From Halobacterium rubrum (GTDB lineage Archaea > Halobacteriota > Halobacteria > Halobacteriales > Halobacteriaceae): a stretch of 64,000 nucleotides of DNA. The position numbers and the translations under genes are program-made. Below the pieces are notes generated by a model that worked only from the letters and a program-made list of their open reading frames with translations, was not told the origin of the DNA and ran no database searches. Below are positions 17,798 to 26,113 of this stretch, one piece after another; the stretch's first letter is position 1; each line of letters opens with the position of its first letter. The stretch covers positions 1,178,001 to 1,242,000 of the forward strand of contig NZ_JAJQQZ010000001.1 in NCBI RefSeq assembly GCF_021729015.1, in the 5' to 3' direction.

Positions 17798-19381
17798 ATG
17801 ACGACAGACGCGAACGGAGACGGCGCGGAGCACAGCTCGACCGACCCCGAACTCGCCACAGACGGCGGCGAAGCGAGTATGGTGGAGTACGGCATCGAGG
17901 ACAAGCCGCCACTCCTCCAGTCCATCCTGCTCGGCACGCAGCACTGGCTCACGATGGTCGGGTCGACCATCGCCATCCCGCTGGTGCTGGCCGGGCTGCT
18001 CGGCTTCGACGCAGGCCAGACCGCCCAGCTCGTCGGGACGTTCTTCGTCGTCTCCGGCGTCGCGACCCTCGCTCAGACCACCATCGGGAACAAGTACCCG
18101 ATCGTGCAGGGCGGGACATTCTCCATGCTCGGACCCGCTATCGCCATCATCGGCGTCCTCGGCGGCGCCGACGGCGGCGCCAGCTCGACAGTGATGATGC
18201 GGGAACTCCAGGGCGCAATCATCGTCGCCGGCGGGGCCGAGGTACTCATCGGGTACCTCGGGCTGTTCGGCCGACTGAAACGCTACATCGGCCCGCTGGT
18301 CATCGCCGTGGTCATCTCCCTCATCGGGCTGGCGCTCATCAGCGTCCCCCAGATCACGAGCGCGTCACAGAACTGGTACCTCGTCGGGCTCACCCTCGGG
18401 CTCATCGTGCTGTTCTCGCAGTACATCGACCACTACTCGCGGGTGTTCAAGCTGTTCCCCGTCTTGCTCGGGCTCGGCTCGGCGTACCTCATCGCGCTCG
18501 CCCTCTCGCTGGCCGGCGTCGTCGACATCGTGAGCCTCAGCGGCGTCGCCGACGCGCCGGCGATTCGCGCCATCACGCCGTTCCAGTGGGGCACCCCGCT
18601 GTTCACCGGCTCGTTCGCCGTCGGCATGGGCGCCGGCATGCTCGCGTCCGCCATCGAGAGCTTCGGTGACTACCACTCCGTCGCCCGCATGGCCGGCGAG
18701 GGCGCGCCGAACAAGCAGCGCATCAACCACGGCCTCGGCATGGAGGGCCTCGGGAACGCCTTCGCCGGCATCATGGGCACCGGGAACGGCTCGACGTCGT
18801 ACACCGAGAACGTCGGCGCCATCGGCATCACGGGCGTCGCCTCCCGGTACGTCGTCCAGATCGGCGCCATCGTGATGATCCTCGTCGGGTACATCGGGTA
18901 CTTCGGCGCGTTCGTCACGACCATCCCGAACGCCATCGTCGGGGGCCTGTTCCTCGCGATGTTCGCGCAGATTGTCGGCGTCGGCATCTCCCAGCTCCAG
19001 CACGTCGACATGAACCAGAACCGGAACGTCTTCGTGCTCGGGTTCGGACTGTTCGCCGGGCTCTCTATCCCCCAGTACGTCTCGAACGTCCAGAGCGCCG
19101 AGGCGTCCTTCGAGGCCGGCCTCTCGAACGTCCCGGTGCTCGGCCAGGTGCTCGGCATCCCCGAGGTCGCCACCACCATCAGCATCATCCTCGGCACCGA
19201 GATTGCGGTCGGCGGCATCGCGGCGTTCATCCTCGACAACACCATCCCCGGCAGCCACGAGGAGCGCGGCCTGACCGCCTGGGAGAAAATCACGGAGGAC
19301 GAGGACGCCTTCGACCCGTTCCACGAGCAGTTCTTCCCCGGCGGCGAACCTGCCAACGAGGACATCGCCAACGACGACTGA
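17798..19381 (+). CDS. NCS2-family nucleobase permease (uracil/xanthine type)
   Basis: A 527-residue membrane protein with about 14 hydrophobic segments and the NCS2 (NAT) signatures. These are QGGTFSMLGPAIAI in helix 3, the substrate-site helix ASAIESFGDYHSVARM around residue 290 (with the conserved Glu), and NGSTSYTENVGAIGITGVAS after it. The family imports xanthine, uric acid or uracil with protons. A hydrophilic N-terminal extension of about 30 residues is acidic, as usual in haloarchaea. Placed between the molybdenum hydroxylase and the hydantoinase, it is the likely uptake route for the substrate of the cluster. Confidence 0.93.
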   Translation: MTTDANGDGAEHSSTDPELATDGGEASMVEYGIEDKPPLLQSILLGTQHWLTMVGSTIAIPLVLAGLLGFDAGQTAQLVGTFFVVSGVATLAQTTIGNKYPIVQGGTFSMLGPAIAIIGVLGGADGGASSTVMMRELQGAIIVAGGAEVLIGYLGLFGRLKRYIGPLVIAVVISLIGLALISVPQITSASQNWYLVGLTLGLIVLFSQYIDHYSRVFKLFPVLLGLGSAYLIALALSLAGVVDIVSLSGVADAPAIRAITPFQWGTPLFTGSFAVGMGAGMLASAIESFGDYHSVARMAGEGAPNKQRINHGLGMEGLGNAFAGIMGTGNGSTSYTENVGAIGITGVASRYVVQIGAIVMILVGYIGYFGAFVTTIPNAIVGGLFLAMFAQIVGVGISQLQHVDMNQNRNVFVLGFGLFAGLSIPQYVSNVQSAEASFEAGLSNVPVLGQVLGIPEVATTISIILGTEIAVGGIAAFILDNTIPGSHEERGLTAWEKITEDEDAFDPFHEQFFPGGEPANEDIANDD

Positions 19382-19426
19382 CTGCGGCGGCCCAACGCTG
19401 AAACCACCCCACCGGTTCTTTCGACC

Positions 19427-19954
19427 ATGACCGACGAAGACGGCGACGGAGCAGCCGACGAGGAGAGACGGGGCGACGACGAACCACTGGCAGACGAGCG
19501 GGCGGCGCGCGCCCAGTCCGGCCCCCGAAGCGGCGACGCGACCACCCACGGCACCGGTAGCAGCGACGTCGAAATCACTCGGATGGGGCTCCGGAACGGC
19601 GGCTGGGTCGGGTACTCGGCGGACGCCATCTTCGTCGACCGGGGCGACGAGCGCGTGAAGATCCACGACGACGCAGTCTCGCGAATCGGTCTCCGGATGC
19701 TCGCCTGGGACACCGCCGTGTTGAGCCTGCTGCTGGTCGGGGTCGGCGCGTACGTCGTGGCCACCCGGAATCCGCTCGTCGGCCTGGGGTTCGCGGCGGT
19801 CGGCGCCTACAGCCTCTACCGGACGTACGACGACCGGCAGGCGGTGGTCATCCACGTGGAGGACCGCCGGAAGCCGGTCGCCGTCCACCCCGAACACCCT
19901 GCGGAGTGCCACGAGCGGCTGGCCGCGGAGGCCGGCCTCGAGGAGCCGACCTGA
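19427..19954 (+). CDS. Haloarchaeal membrane protein of unknown function
   Basis: A 175-residue protein not recognised. It has a very acidic, disordered N terminus (about residues 1-45), a central soluble part (GWVGYSADAIFVDRGDERVKIHDDAV), two adjacent hydrophobic segments (about 95-130), and a C-terminal soluble tail ending HPAECHERLAAEAGLEEPT. It starts 45 bp after the permease stop on the same strand, so it may be cotranscribed. No catalytic motif is visible. Confidence 0.7.
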   Translation: MTDEDGDGAADEERRGDDEPLADERAARAQSGPRSGDATTHGTGSSDVEITRMGLRNGGWVGYSADAIFVDRGDERVKIHDDAVSRIGLRMLAWDTAVLSLLLVGVGAYVVATRNPLVGLGFAAVGAYSLYRTYDDRQAVVIHVEDRRKPVAVHPEHPAECHERLAAEAGLEEPT

Positions 19955-19990
19955 CGCGGAGCCCGCCCCTGCGGGCGGTTCTGGCCTCGA

Positions 19991-20013
19991 GACCCCGTGC
20001 TGCGACCGGGGTC
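19991..20013. terminator. GC-rich inverted repeat after the membrane-protein gene
   Basis: GACCCCG and CGGGGTC form a 7-bp stem around nine bases, 37 bases after the stop at 19954 and ten bases before the TATA box of the amidohydrolase. It may end the permease transcript or act as an operator for the next promoter; there is no T-run to decide. Confidence 0.35.
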
Positions 20014-20022
20014 ATGCATAGA

Positions 20023-20049
20023 GTTAAGTCGAGCGTGTGGTTTTCACAC
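20023..20049 (+). promoter_or_regulatory. TATA box and downstream inverted repeat for the amidohydrolase
   Basis: GTTAAG (20023-20028) is about 26 bases before ATG 20052, fitting a leaderless promoter. Between them GTGTG and CACAC (20035-20039 and 20045-20049) form a 5-bp inverted repeat around five bases, covering the expected transcription start, where a repressor could sit. Confidence 0.5.
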
Positions 20050-20051
20050 AC

Positions 20052-21482
20052 ATGGTCAGCGAGCAGGCAGATCTCCGAGTCGAGAACGCGCGTGTGGTCA
20101 CGCCGTCGGGTACCGTCGACGGCGGCGTCGCCGCCCGGGACGGGAAGATTCTGCGGGTCGGCACCGAGCCGAACCTCCCCGACGCCGAACGGACCATCGA
20201 CGCCGAGGGGAACTTCCTGATTCCGGGGTTCGTCGACCCCCACGTCCACTGGGGGCTCTCCCGGTACGAGTACGACTACCACGAGGGCCTCGAGCACGAC
20301 TTCGAAACGGAGACCCGGGGCGCCGTCCACGGCGGCGTGACGACGGTCGTGAACTTCCTGTTGCAGCCCGACCCCTACACGCCGGACATGGACTTCTTCC
20401 GGCGGGCGGGCGAACAGAACTCCTACATCGACTTCGCCTACCACGCCATCATCCACAAGGACGACCACTTCGACGAGATTCGTGACCTCGCCGACGAGGG
20501 GATTCGGTCGTTCAAGATCTTCTTCAACTGGTACAAGTACGCGGCGCCGGAGCTGGGCATCGAGCACTCGGACGCCGGCCGCGTGTACGACCTGCTCTCG
20601 AAAGTGTCGGACATCAACAACGGCGTGGTGATGTTCCACGCGGAGAACGAGGACCTCGCCCAGAAGCGCCGCGAGGAACTCCAGGCGGAGGGTCGAAACG
20701 ACCTGCGGGCGTGGTCGGAGTCGGCGCCGAACATCTGCGAGGCGATGCAGATCGAGCAGATCGCCCAGCTCACGGAGTTCACGGACTCCCGGTCGTACAT
20801 CGTCCACATGTCCACGGGCGAGGGCGTCGACATCTGCGAGCGCTATCAGGAGCAGGGCGTGAACGTCCACGCCGAGACGCTGCCGGCGTTCCTCTGTCAC
20901 ACGAAAGACGACGAGGAGCTGGGCACGTGGGGAAAGATTTCACCGCCGCTCCGGGGCGAGGACTCCAGACAACGCCTCTGGGAGGGGCTGCGCAACGGCG
21001 CCGTCGACTACATGGGGACCGACCACTGCCCGCACAAGATCGAGTACAAGGAGAAGGACACGGGCAAGCACGGCGACATCTGGGACGCCATCCCCGGCGA
21101 CAACAACGGCATCGAGTACTTCCTGCCAGTGATGATGAGCGAGGGCGTCAACGAGAACCGCATCTCGATGGAGCGCCTCGTCGAGATCTGTGCCGAGAAC
21201 AACGCCAAGCGCTGGGGGCTCTACCCCCGGAAGGGCGCGCTCGCCGAGGGGTCGGACGCCGACATGGTCATCGTGGACCTGGACAAGAGCCAGGTCGTCG
21301 ACGACGACTTCTACCACACGATGGAGCCCCGGTACTCGACGTTCCACGGCGAGGAGCTCACCGGGCTGCCGACCCACACCATCGTCGGCGGCGAGGTCGT
21401 CGTCGAGGACGACGAACTGCAGGTCGACAAGGGCGGGCGGGACTACCTGCCCCGCCACGAGAACGGCGTGCCTCGTGAGTGA
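20052..21482 (+). CDS. Hydantoinase/dihydropyrimidinase-family amidohydrolase
   Basis: A 476-residue cyclic amidohydrolase. It has the N-terminal metal motif GFVDPHVHWG, the Lys to be carbamylated in RSFKIFFNWYKYA (about residue 155), a His in MFHAENEDLA, a second in IVHMSTGEG, and the Asp motif GTDHCPHKIEYK. This set identifies the dihydropyrimidinase/hydantoinase/allantoinase group, which opens cyclic amide rings. Which ring cannot be told; allantoin, dihydropyrimidine or hydantoin all fit next to a nucleobase permease and nucleoside deaminase. ATG 20052 is supported by the TATA spacing. Confidence 0.92.
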   Translation: MVSEQADLRVENARVVTPSGTVDGGVAARDGKILRVGTEPNLPDAERTIDAEGNFLIPGFVDPHVHWGLSRYEYDYHEGLEHDFETETRGAVHGGVTTVVNFLLQPDPYTPDMDFFRRAGEQNSYIDFAYHAIIHKDDHFDEIRDLADEGIRSFKIFFNWYKYAAPELGIEHSDAGRVYDLLSKVSDINNGVVMFHAENEDLAQKRREELQAEGRNDLRAWSESAPNICEAMQIEQIAQLTEFTDSRSYIVHMSTGEGVDICERYQEQGVNVHAETLPAFLCHTKDDEELGTWGKISPPLRGEDSRQRLWEGLRNGAVDYMGTDHCPHKIEYKEKDTGKHGDIWDAIPGDNNGIEYFLPVMMSEGVNENRISMERLVEICAENNAKRWGLYPRKGALAEGSDADMVIVDLDKSQVVDDDFYHTMEPRYSTFHGEELTGLPTHTIVGGEVVVEDDELQVDKGGRDYLPRHENGVPRE

Positions 21483-21602
21483 AACGAACGCGGGGCTCGG
21501 AAGACGAGCGCAGCGAGCCTGACGAACCCACCCTCCGGTTTTCGAGTGTTCTACGCGACGGTCACTGGATGGTCGCCGTCAGAGGGCAGGTCGCGGCTGG
21601 CC

Positions 21603-22067
21603 TCACCAGTCGAAGTCGCGGTGGATCTGGCGGCCGGCCTCGTTCAGTACGGGGCCGACCACGTCGGTGGCGCCGTCCAGAATCTCCGCCGACCGGACCG
21701 ACGGCTCGCCGCCGGTGAACGCAGCAACCGCCTCGCCGCTGACGCTGTAGACGACGCGCCCGAATCCGGCCGTGGCCATCCCGCCGGCGCACATCGGGCA
21801 CGGCTCGGTGCTCGTGTACATCACGGTCTCGGCGCGCTCGGCCGGGTCCAGCTCCCGGCAGGCCCGGTACGCGAGGTGGAGTTCCGGGTGGCGCCGAACG
21901 TCGTCGGCCGTGACGACGCGGTTCGACTCGGTCATGACGACCTCGTCGTCGCGCACGAGTACGCTACCGAACGGTCGGTCGCCGCGCTCTGCGGCCTCGC
22001 GAGCGAGTGCGAACGCCCGACGCATGTGTGACTCGTGGTCGAAGTCGTCGAACGCGGGTTCGGTCAC
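21603..22067 (-). CDS. Nucleoside/nucleobase deaminase (CDA fold, guanine-deaminase-like)
   Basis: A 154-residue tRNA-adenosine/guanine-deaminase-type protein. RGDRPFGSVLVRDDEVV and TSTEPCPMCAGGMATAGF (zinc Cys pair) are typical. The first zinc/catalytic motif, usually HAE, is HPE (RRHPELHLAY), a conservative but unusual change. It would deaminate guanine, cytosine or a related base to feed the degradation enzymes upstream. The start is GTG 22067; a methionine 14 codons downstream is possible but would cut into the first helix. Convergent with the amidohydrolase. Confidence 0.87.
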   Translation of the reverse strand: MTEPAFDDFDHESHMRRAFALAREAAERGDRPFGSVLVRDDEVVMTESNRVVTADDVRRHPELHLAYRACRELDPAERAETVMYTSTEPCPMCAGGMATAGFGRVVYSVSGEAVAAFTGGEPSVRSAEILDGATDVVGPVLNEAGRQIHRDFDW

Positions 22068-22141
22068 GTCGGCACAGTGGGCCGCGCGCCACGTAACTTC
22101 TCGCCGGCGACGACGCCGGCGCCGCCGTACGGCGAGTCCGT

Positions 22142-23857
22142 CTACTCGTCGAGGCGTGCGTCCTCGTCGTCGGTCAGCCGGAAGGCGTCGAGGCTGTCGG
22201 CCATCTCCTCGGAGACGTCGTCGACGTCGCCGGACTGCTCGGCGACGTCGGAGACGGAGTCGCGTTGTTGCTGGACGCCCGTGGCGACGTCCTGCATCCG
22301 GCCGCCGACCTCCCGGCTGGAGTCCGCGACCTCCTCGACCAGGTGGTGGACGGTCTCCGCGGCCTCGGCCTGGTCCTCGGTCGCGTCCGTGATCTCGCCG
22401 AGGCCGTGGTTCGTCTCGCCGATGGCCTCCTCGATGGCCTCGATGCGGTCGACCACGTCCTCGACGGCGTCGGCGCCCGCCCGGACCTCCTCGTTCGAGT
22501 CGTGGATGGCGTCGGCCGTCTGGTCGATGCCGTCCTTGAGGTCGTCGACGACCACCGAGATCTCCTCGACGGCGTCTTTGGACTCCTCGGCGAGGTCCTT
22601 GACCTCGTCGGCGACGACGGCGAACCCGCTGCCGGCCTCGCCCGCTCGCGCCGCCTCGATGTTCGCGTTCAGCGCCAGCATCCCCGTCTGGTCGGCGATG
22701 TCGGCGATGAGGTCGGTCATCTCGTTGATGCGCTCCATCTGCTCCTCGAGTGACTCGACGACCTCCATGTTGCGCTCGGAGGCAGCCATCGCCGACTCCA
22801 TGCGCTCGATGGCGTCCTCGGCGTCCGCCGCGCCGTCGCTCGCGAGTCGGTTTGCGTCCGCTGCGAGCTCGTCGATCTCCTTGGCGGTCGCCGCGATCTC
22901 CTCGACGGTCGCAGACAGGTCCGAGACGTTCGCCTCGGCGCGCTCGGCGGCCGCCGTCTGGTCGTCGGCGAGCTCCGCGACGTCCTCGCTGGAGGACTCT
23001 ATCTCGGCGATGGCGTCCCTCGCGTCCACGCTCGCCCGGCTCAGGGAGTCCGCGATTGTCTCCAGTCTACTGGCGTGGTCGCGTGCCTCCCGGAGCGTCG
23101 TTCGCGTCGTCTCGACGGCGTACGAGAGGTCCGACGCCATCTCGTCGAACTCCCGGTAGACGTTCCGGATGGCCTCGAAGTCGGCGTCGGGCTCTCTGAC
23201 CGACGGCTCGACCGTGAAGTCCCCGCGGGAGAGCGCGTCCAGGCCGGTCTTCAGTTCCTCGACGACCTCGCTCTGGTAGGCCTCGAGTTTGGCCTCGCGC
23301 TCCTCGAGTTCGACGCGCTCGGAGATGTCCTCGTTGATCTCCAGCGCACCAGCGACCTCGCCGTCCGGCCCGAACAGGGGCAGGACGGTCCGGTTCACGG
23401 GGACCTCGTCGCCGTCGACGTGGACGGTGTCCTCGAGGTTGCGGACGGCCTCGCCCGTGTCGAGGACCTCCCGCATGACGGAGTTGTCCGCCTCGTCGTA
23501 GTCGAACAGGCAGTCGCCGTAGAGCTGGCCGGGGTCGCGGCCGAACAGCTCGCGGGCTTCCTCGTTGAGCTTCGTGAAGTGTCCGCCGGCGTCCACGATG
23601 AACACGGGGTAGCCCATGCCGAAGAGGAAGCTCTCGACGACCGACCCGACGGTCGCTTCTTCGCGCCACGCTTCCGGCCGGTAGCCGTCATCTGTCTCCC
23701 ACTCGTGGGGGTCGTGGCCGTCGTGTGCGTAGGAGGACTGCTGGCGGGGGTCGGCCGTCGCCTCCTCGTCGCCCGAGTCACCGTTGGAGGGGTCGGCGTC
23801 GGCTGGCGGGTTGGCGCCCGTCGCACCCGACACCAGCGACGTGATGAATTCGAACAT
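22142..23857 (-). CDS. Soluble PAS-domain methyl-accepting taxis transducer
   Basis: A 571-residue transducer without any transmembrane segment. Layout: acidic N terminus (1-70), PAS domain (about 75-185; VESFLFGMGYPVFIVDAGG to LEINEDISERV), a linker, then a long coiled coil (about 255-550) with the conserved signalling tip IADIADQTGMLALNANIEAA, then ARAGEAGSGFAVVADEVKDL. It should signal to CheA/CheW in response to a cytoplasmic cue such as redox state or a small molecule bound by PAS; no heme or flavin ligand is obvious. No che genes are nearby. Confidence 0.93.
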   Translation of the reverse strand: MFEFITSLVSGATGANPPADADPSNGDSGDEEATADPRQQSSYAHDGHDPHEWETDDGYRPEAWREEATVGSVVESFLFGMGYPVFIVDAGGHFTKLNEEARELFGRDPGQLYGDCLFDYDEADNSVMREVLDTGEAVRNLEDTVHVDGDEVPVNRTVLPLFGPDGEVAGALEINEDISERVELEEREAKLEAYQSEVVEELKTGLDALSRGDFTVEPSVREPDADFEAIRNVYREFDEMASDLSYAVETTRTTLREARDHASRLETIADSLSRASVDARDAIAEIESSSEDVAELADDQTAAAERAEANVSDLSATVEEIAATAKEIDELAADANRLASDGAADAEDAIERMESAMAASERNMEVVESLEEQMERINEMTDLIADIADQTGMLALNANIEAARAGEAGSGFAVVADEVKDLAEESKDAVEEISVVVDDLKDGIDQTADAIHDSNEEVRAGADAVEDVVDRIEAIEEAIGETNHGLGEITDATEDQAEAAETVHHLVEEVADSSREVGGRMQDVATGVQQQRDSVSDVAEQSGDVDDVSEEMADSLDAFRLTDDEDARLDE

Positions 23858-23997
23858 GTGTGTACCGTGTCCTCGAACGTCACCACAGTAGCGAACCCGT
23901 GACTTAAATCGCTCCCCCGTGTTCTCACGTGTGATAGTCGGTCACACTCCCCGGGGTGTTCTCGTCGCGAACCCGCCGTCACCCCCAGCGGCCAGTG

Positions 23998-24282
23998 TCA
24001 GACGTCGCCGAGCACCCGGTCACAGAGCGTCCGGGCCGCCGCGACGTGCTCGTCGGCCGCGTCGTCGCCGGTGCCGTCGACGTTCGACAGGAGCTCGCGG
24101 GCCTGCTCGACCCGCTTCCGAGCGACGTCCTCGCCGGCGTCCGGCGCGAGCGCGTCGGCGACGACGGCCTCGGCCTCCCCGAGGTAGTGGCTCGCCGTCC
24201 GGTCAACCGGCCGTTCGCCCGTCGCAGCGAGGTGGTCGTGGAGCGCCCGCAGGTCGTCGGTTTCGTCGGCGCCGTCAGTCAC
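23998..24282 (-). CDS. Small haloarchaeal helical protein of unknown function
   Basis: A 94-residue acidic protein, not recognised. It is predicted mostly helical (LRALHDHLAAT, ASHYLGEAEAVVADALAPD, RKRVEQARELLSNV, EHVAAARTLCDRVLGDV), with a spacing reminiscent of a helical-bundle adaptor. The GTG start overlaps the helicase stop by 8 bp, so it is probably translated from the same mRNA and may be a helicase accessory protein; this is inference from position. Confidence 0.75.
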   Translation of the reverse strand: MTDGADETDDLRALHDHLAATGERPVDRTASHYLGEAEAVVADALAPDAGEDVARKRVEQARELLSNVDGTGDDAADEHVAAARTLCDRVLGDV

Positions 24283-26074
24283 GGTCGACCCCGGATTCTG
24301 TCACGCGAACGCCCTTCGCCGAGAGGTGCCGCATCCGGCTGCGGGCGTCTTCCTCTTCCTCGGTTCCACGGGTCGCCAGCACGAACAGCAACGACCGGCC
24401 GCCCGGCCGCATCGTCCGGCCGGCTCGCTGAGCGCCCTGCCGGCGGCTCCCGCCGAGCCCGGAGGCGACGACGGCGAACTCGGCGTCCGGCAGGTCGATG
24501 CCCTCGTCGCCGATGCGGGAGACGACCAGCGAGTCGACGGCGCCCGTCCGGAACTGGTCGAAGTACGCCTCCCGGCGGCTGTGTGGCGTCTCGCCATTTA
24601 CGAACGGTGCGTCGAGGCGGTCGGCGATGCGTTCGCCCTGCTCGAGGTAGTCGACGAACACGAGCGCCTGCTTGTCGCTGTGCTGGCCGACGAGGTGTTC
24701 GACCTCGTCCTCTTTGGCGGGGTTCTCGGCGGCGAGCCGACGGCGGGTGTGGCCGCTGGCCGACGCGTACTCGTAGCGGTCGTCGTCGTCGCGCCACGGC
24801 ACGTACCGGATTTCGACCTCGGGCTCGGCGACGAAACCGGCGTCGAACAGCGCGTCCCAGTCGGTGCCGATGGGGCGGCCGACGAGCGTGTAGATGTCGG
24901 CCTCCTTGTCGTCCTCGCGGACGGGCGTGGCAGTGAGCCCGAGGCGGTGTTTGCTCTGGAGGCTCGCCGACCGCCGCGCGACCTCGGCGGGGATGTGGTG
25001 GACCTCGTCGTAGACGATGAGCCCCCACTCGCGGTCGCTGAAGACGTGACGGTGGCGGTCCATCCCCGCCGTCTGGTAGGTCGCGATGGTGACGGGTCTG
25101 ACCTGCTTCTCGCCGCCGTGGTACTCGCCGATCTGGTCGCGGGTCAGGCTCGTGTTCGCCAGCAGTTCCTCGTGCCACTGCGCCGCGAGCTCGCGGCTCG
25201 GGACGAGAATCAGCGTCTCGCCGCCCACCGACTCCAGCGCGCCCATCGCCGCGACGGTCTTCCCCGAACCCGGCGGCCCGACGAGTACGCCGGAACTGGC
25301 GTCCTCGAAGCGGTCCACCCAGTCTTGCTGGTACGCCCGCAGCTCCAGTTCGAGGTCGACGTCGAGGGGTTCGCCGGACTCGAGGTCCCGGTCGTCCCGG
25401 ACGGGGTAGCCGGCCTCGTACAGCGTGCGCTTCAGCTCGGCGACCTTCTCCTCGGCGACCCACGCCTCCGTGTCCGAGATGGGGGCCCGAAGGACGTCCT
25501 CGTCGAGTTTCTGTTCGGCGACGTTGCCCAGCAGGCTCTCGTTGGTCGCCTCGAGGACGACGTAGCCGTCGTCGTGCGTGCGCAGCCGGAACCGGGTGGC
25601 GCGCGTCCACTGCTCGCGCACCCACTCGACGAGCCCCGGACAGTCCCGCGGCAGGACCTCCTCGATGGCCGCGACGAGGTCCGAGAGGCTGTCGAACGGC
25701 GCCGCCCACACGTCCTCCTCGCGGATCTCGTAGCGGTAGCTGCCGGTTCGCGTAGTGTCGGCGAGGTGCGCGAACCGGGAGAGCTGGGCGCGCGTGAGCT
25801 GGCTGGGCTGGTCGACGATTATCTCGCGGCGGTCCGGGAACGGCACGACGCGCTCCCGGTCCGTGAGCTCCAGCCAGTCCCGTGGGTACCACACCACGGG
25901 GTCGCTCTCCACGTCGGCCCGCTCGACGTCGGCGTCCTCGACCAGCGACGCAAGCGCCTCTGTGGCCTCCGCCTGTGTGCAGTCGAGTTCGCGGGCGACC
26001 TGTTCGGCCGTCGCCACCGGCCGGCCGACGCCCTCCAGCGCGTCGAGGAACCGGTCCTTCGAGATGTCGGTCAC
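24275..26074 (-). CDS. XPB/Rad25-type superfamily 2 DNA helicase
   Basis: A 599-residue helicase. An N-terminal helical and damage-recognition-like region (1-235) precedes the SF2 core: LRAYQQDWVDRF (Q-like motif), Walker A GPPGSGKT at about residue 265, DEVHH at about 350, LGLTATPVREDD, ALVFVDYLEQGERIADRL, and the arginine-finger motif QRAGRTMRP. This matches archaeal XPB proteins, which open DNA in repair and possibly transcription. GTG 26074 is the only start that keeps the N-terminal winged-helix-like part. Lies downstream of the photolyase gene on the same strand. Confidence 0.93.
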   Translation of the reverse strand: MTDISKDRFLDALEGVGRPVATAEQVARELDCTQAEATEALASLVEDADVERADVESDPVVWYPRDWLELTDRERVVPFPDRREIIVDQPSQLTRAQLSRFAHLADTTRTGSYRYEIREEDVWAAPFDSLSDLVAAIEEVLPRDCPGLVEWVREQWTRATRFRLRTHDDGYVVLEATNESLLGNVAEQKLDEDVLRAPISDTEAWVAEEKVAELKRTLYEAGYPVRDDRDLESGEPLDVDLELELRAYQQDWVDRFEDASSGVLVGPPGSGKTVAAMGALESVGGETLILVPSRELAAQWHEELLANTSLTRDQIGEYHGGEKQVRPVTIATYQTAGMDRHRHVFSDREWGLIVYDEVHHIPAEVARRSASLQSKHRLGLTATPVREDDKEADIYTLVGRPIGTDWDALFDAGFVAEPEVEIRYVPWRDDDDRYEYASASGHTRRRLAAENPAKEDEVEHLVGQHSDKQALVFVDYLEQGERIADRLDAPFVNGETPHSRREAYFDQFRTGAVDSLVVSRIGDEGIDLPDAEFAVVASGLGGSRRQGAQRAGRTMRPGGRSLLFVLATRGTEEEEDARSRMRHLSAKGVRVTESGVDRD

Positions 26075-26113
26075 TGACCCCGGGTAGGTCGCGGACGGGA
26101 AAACGGATTTCGC

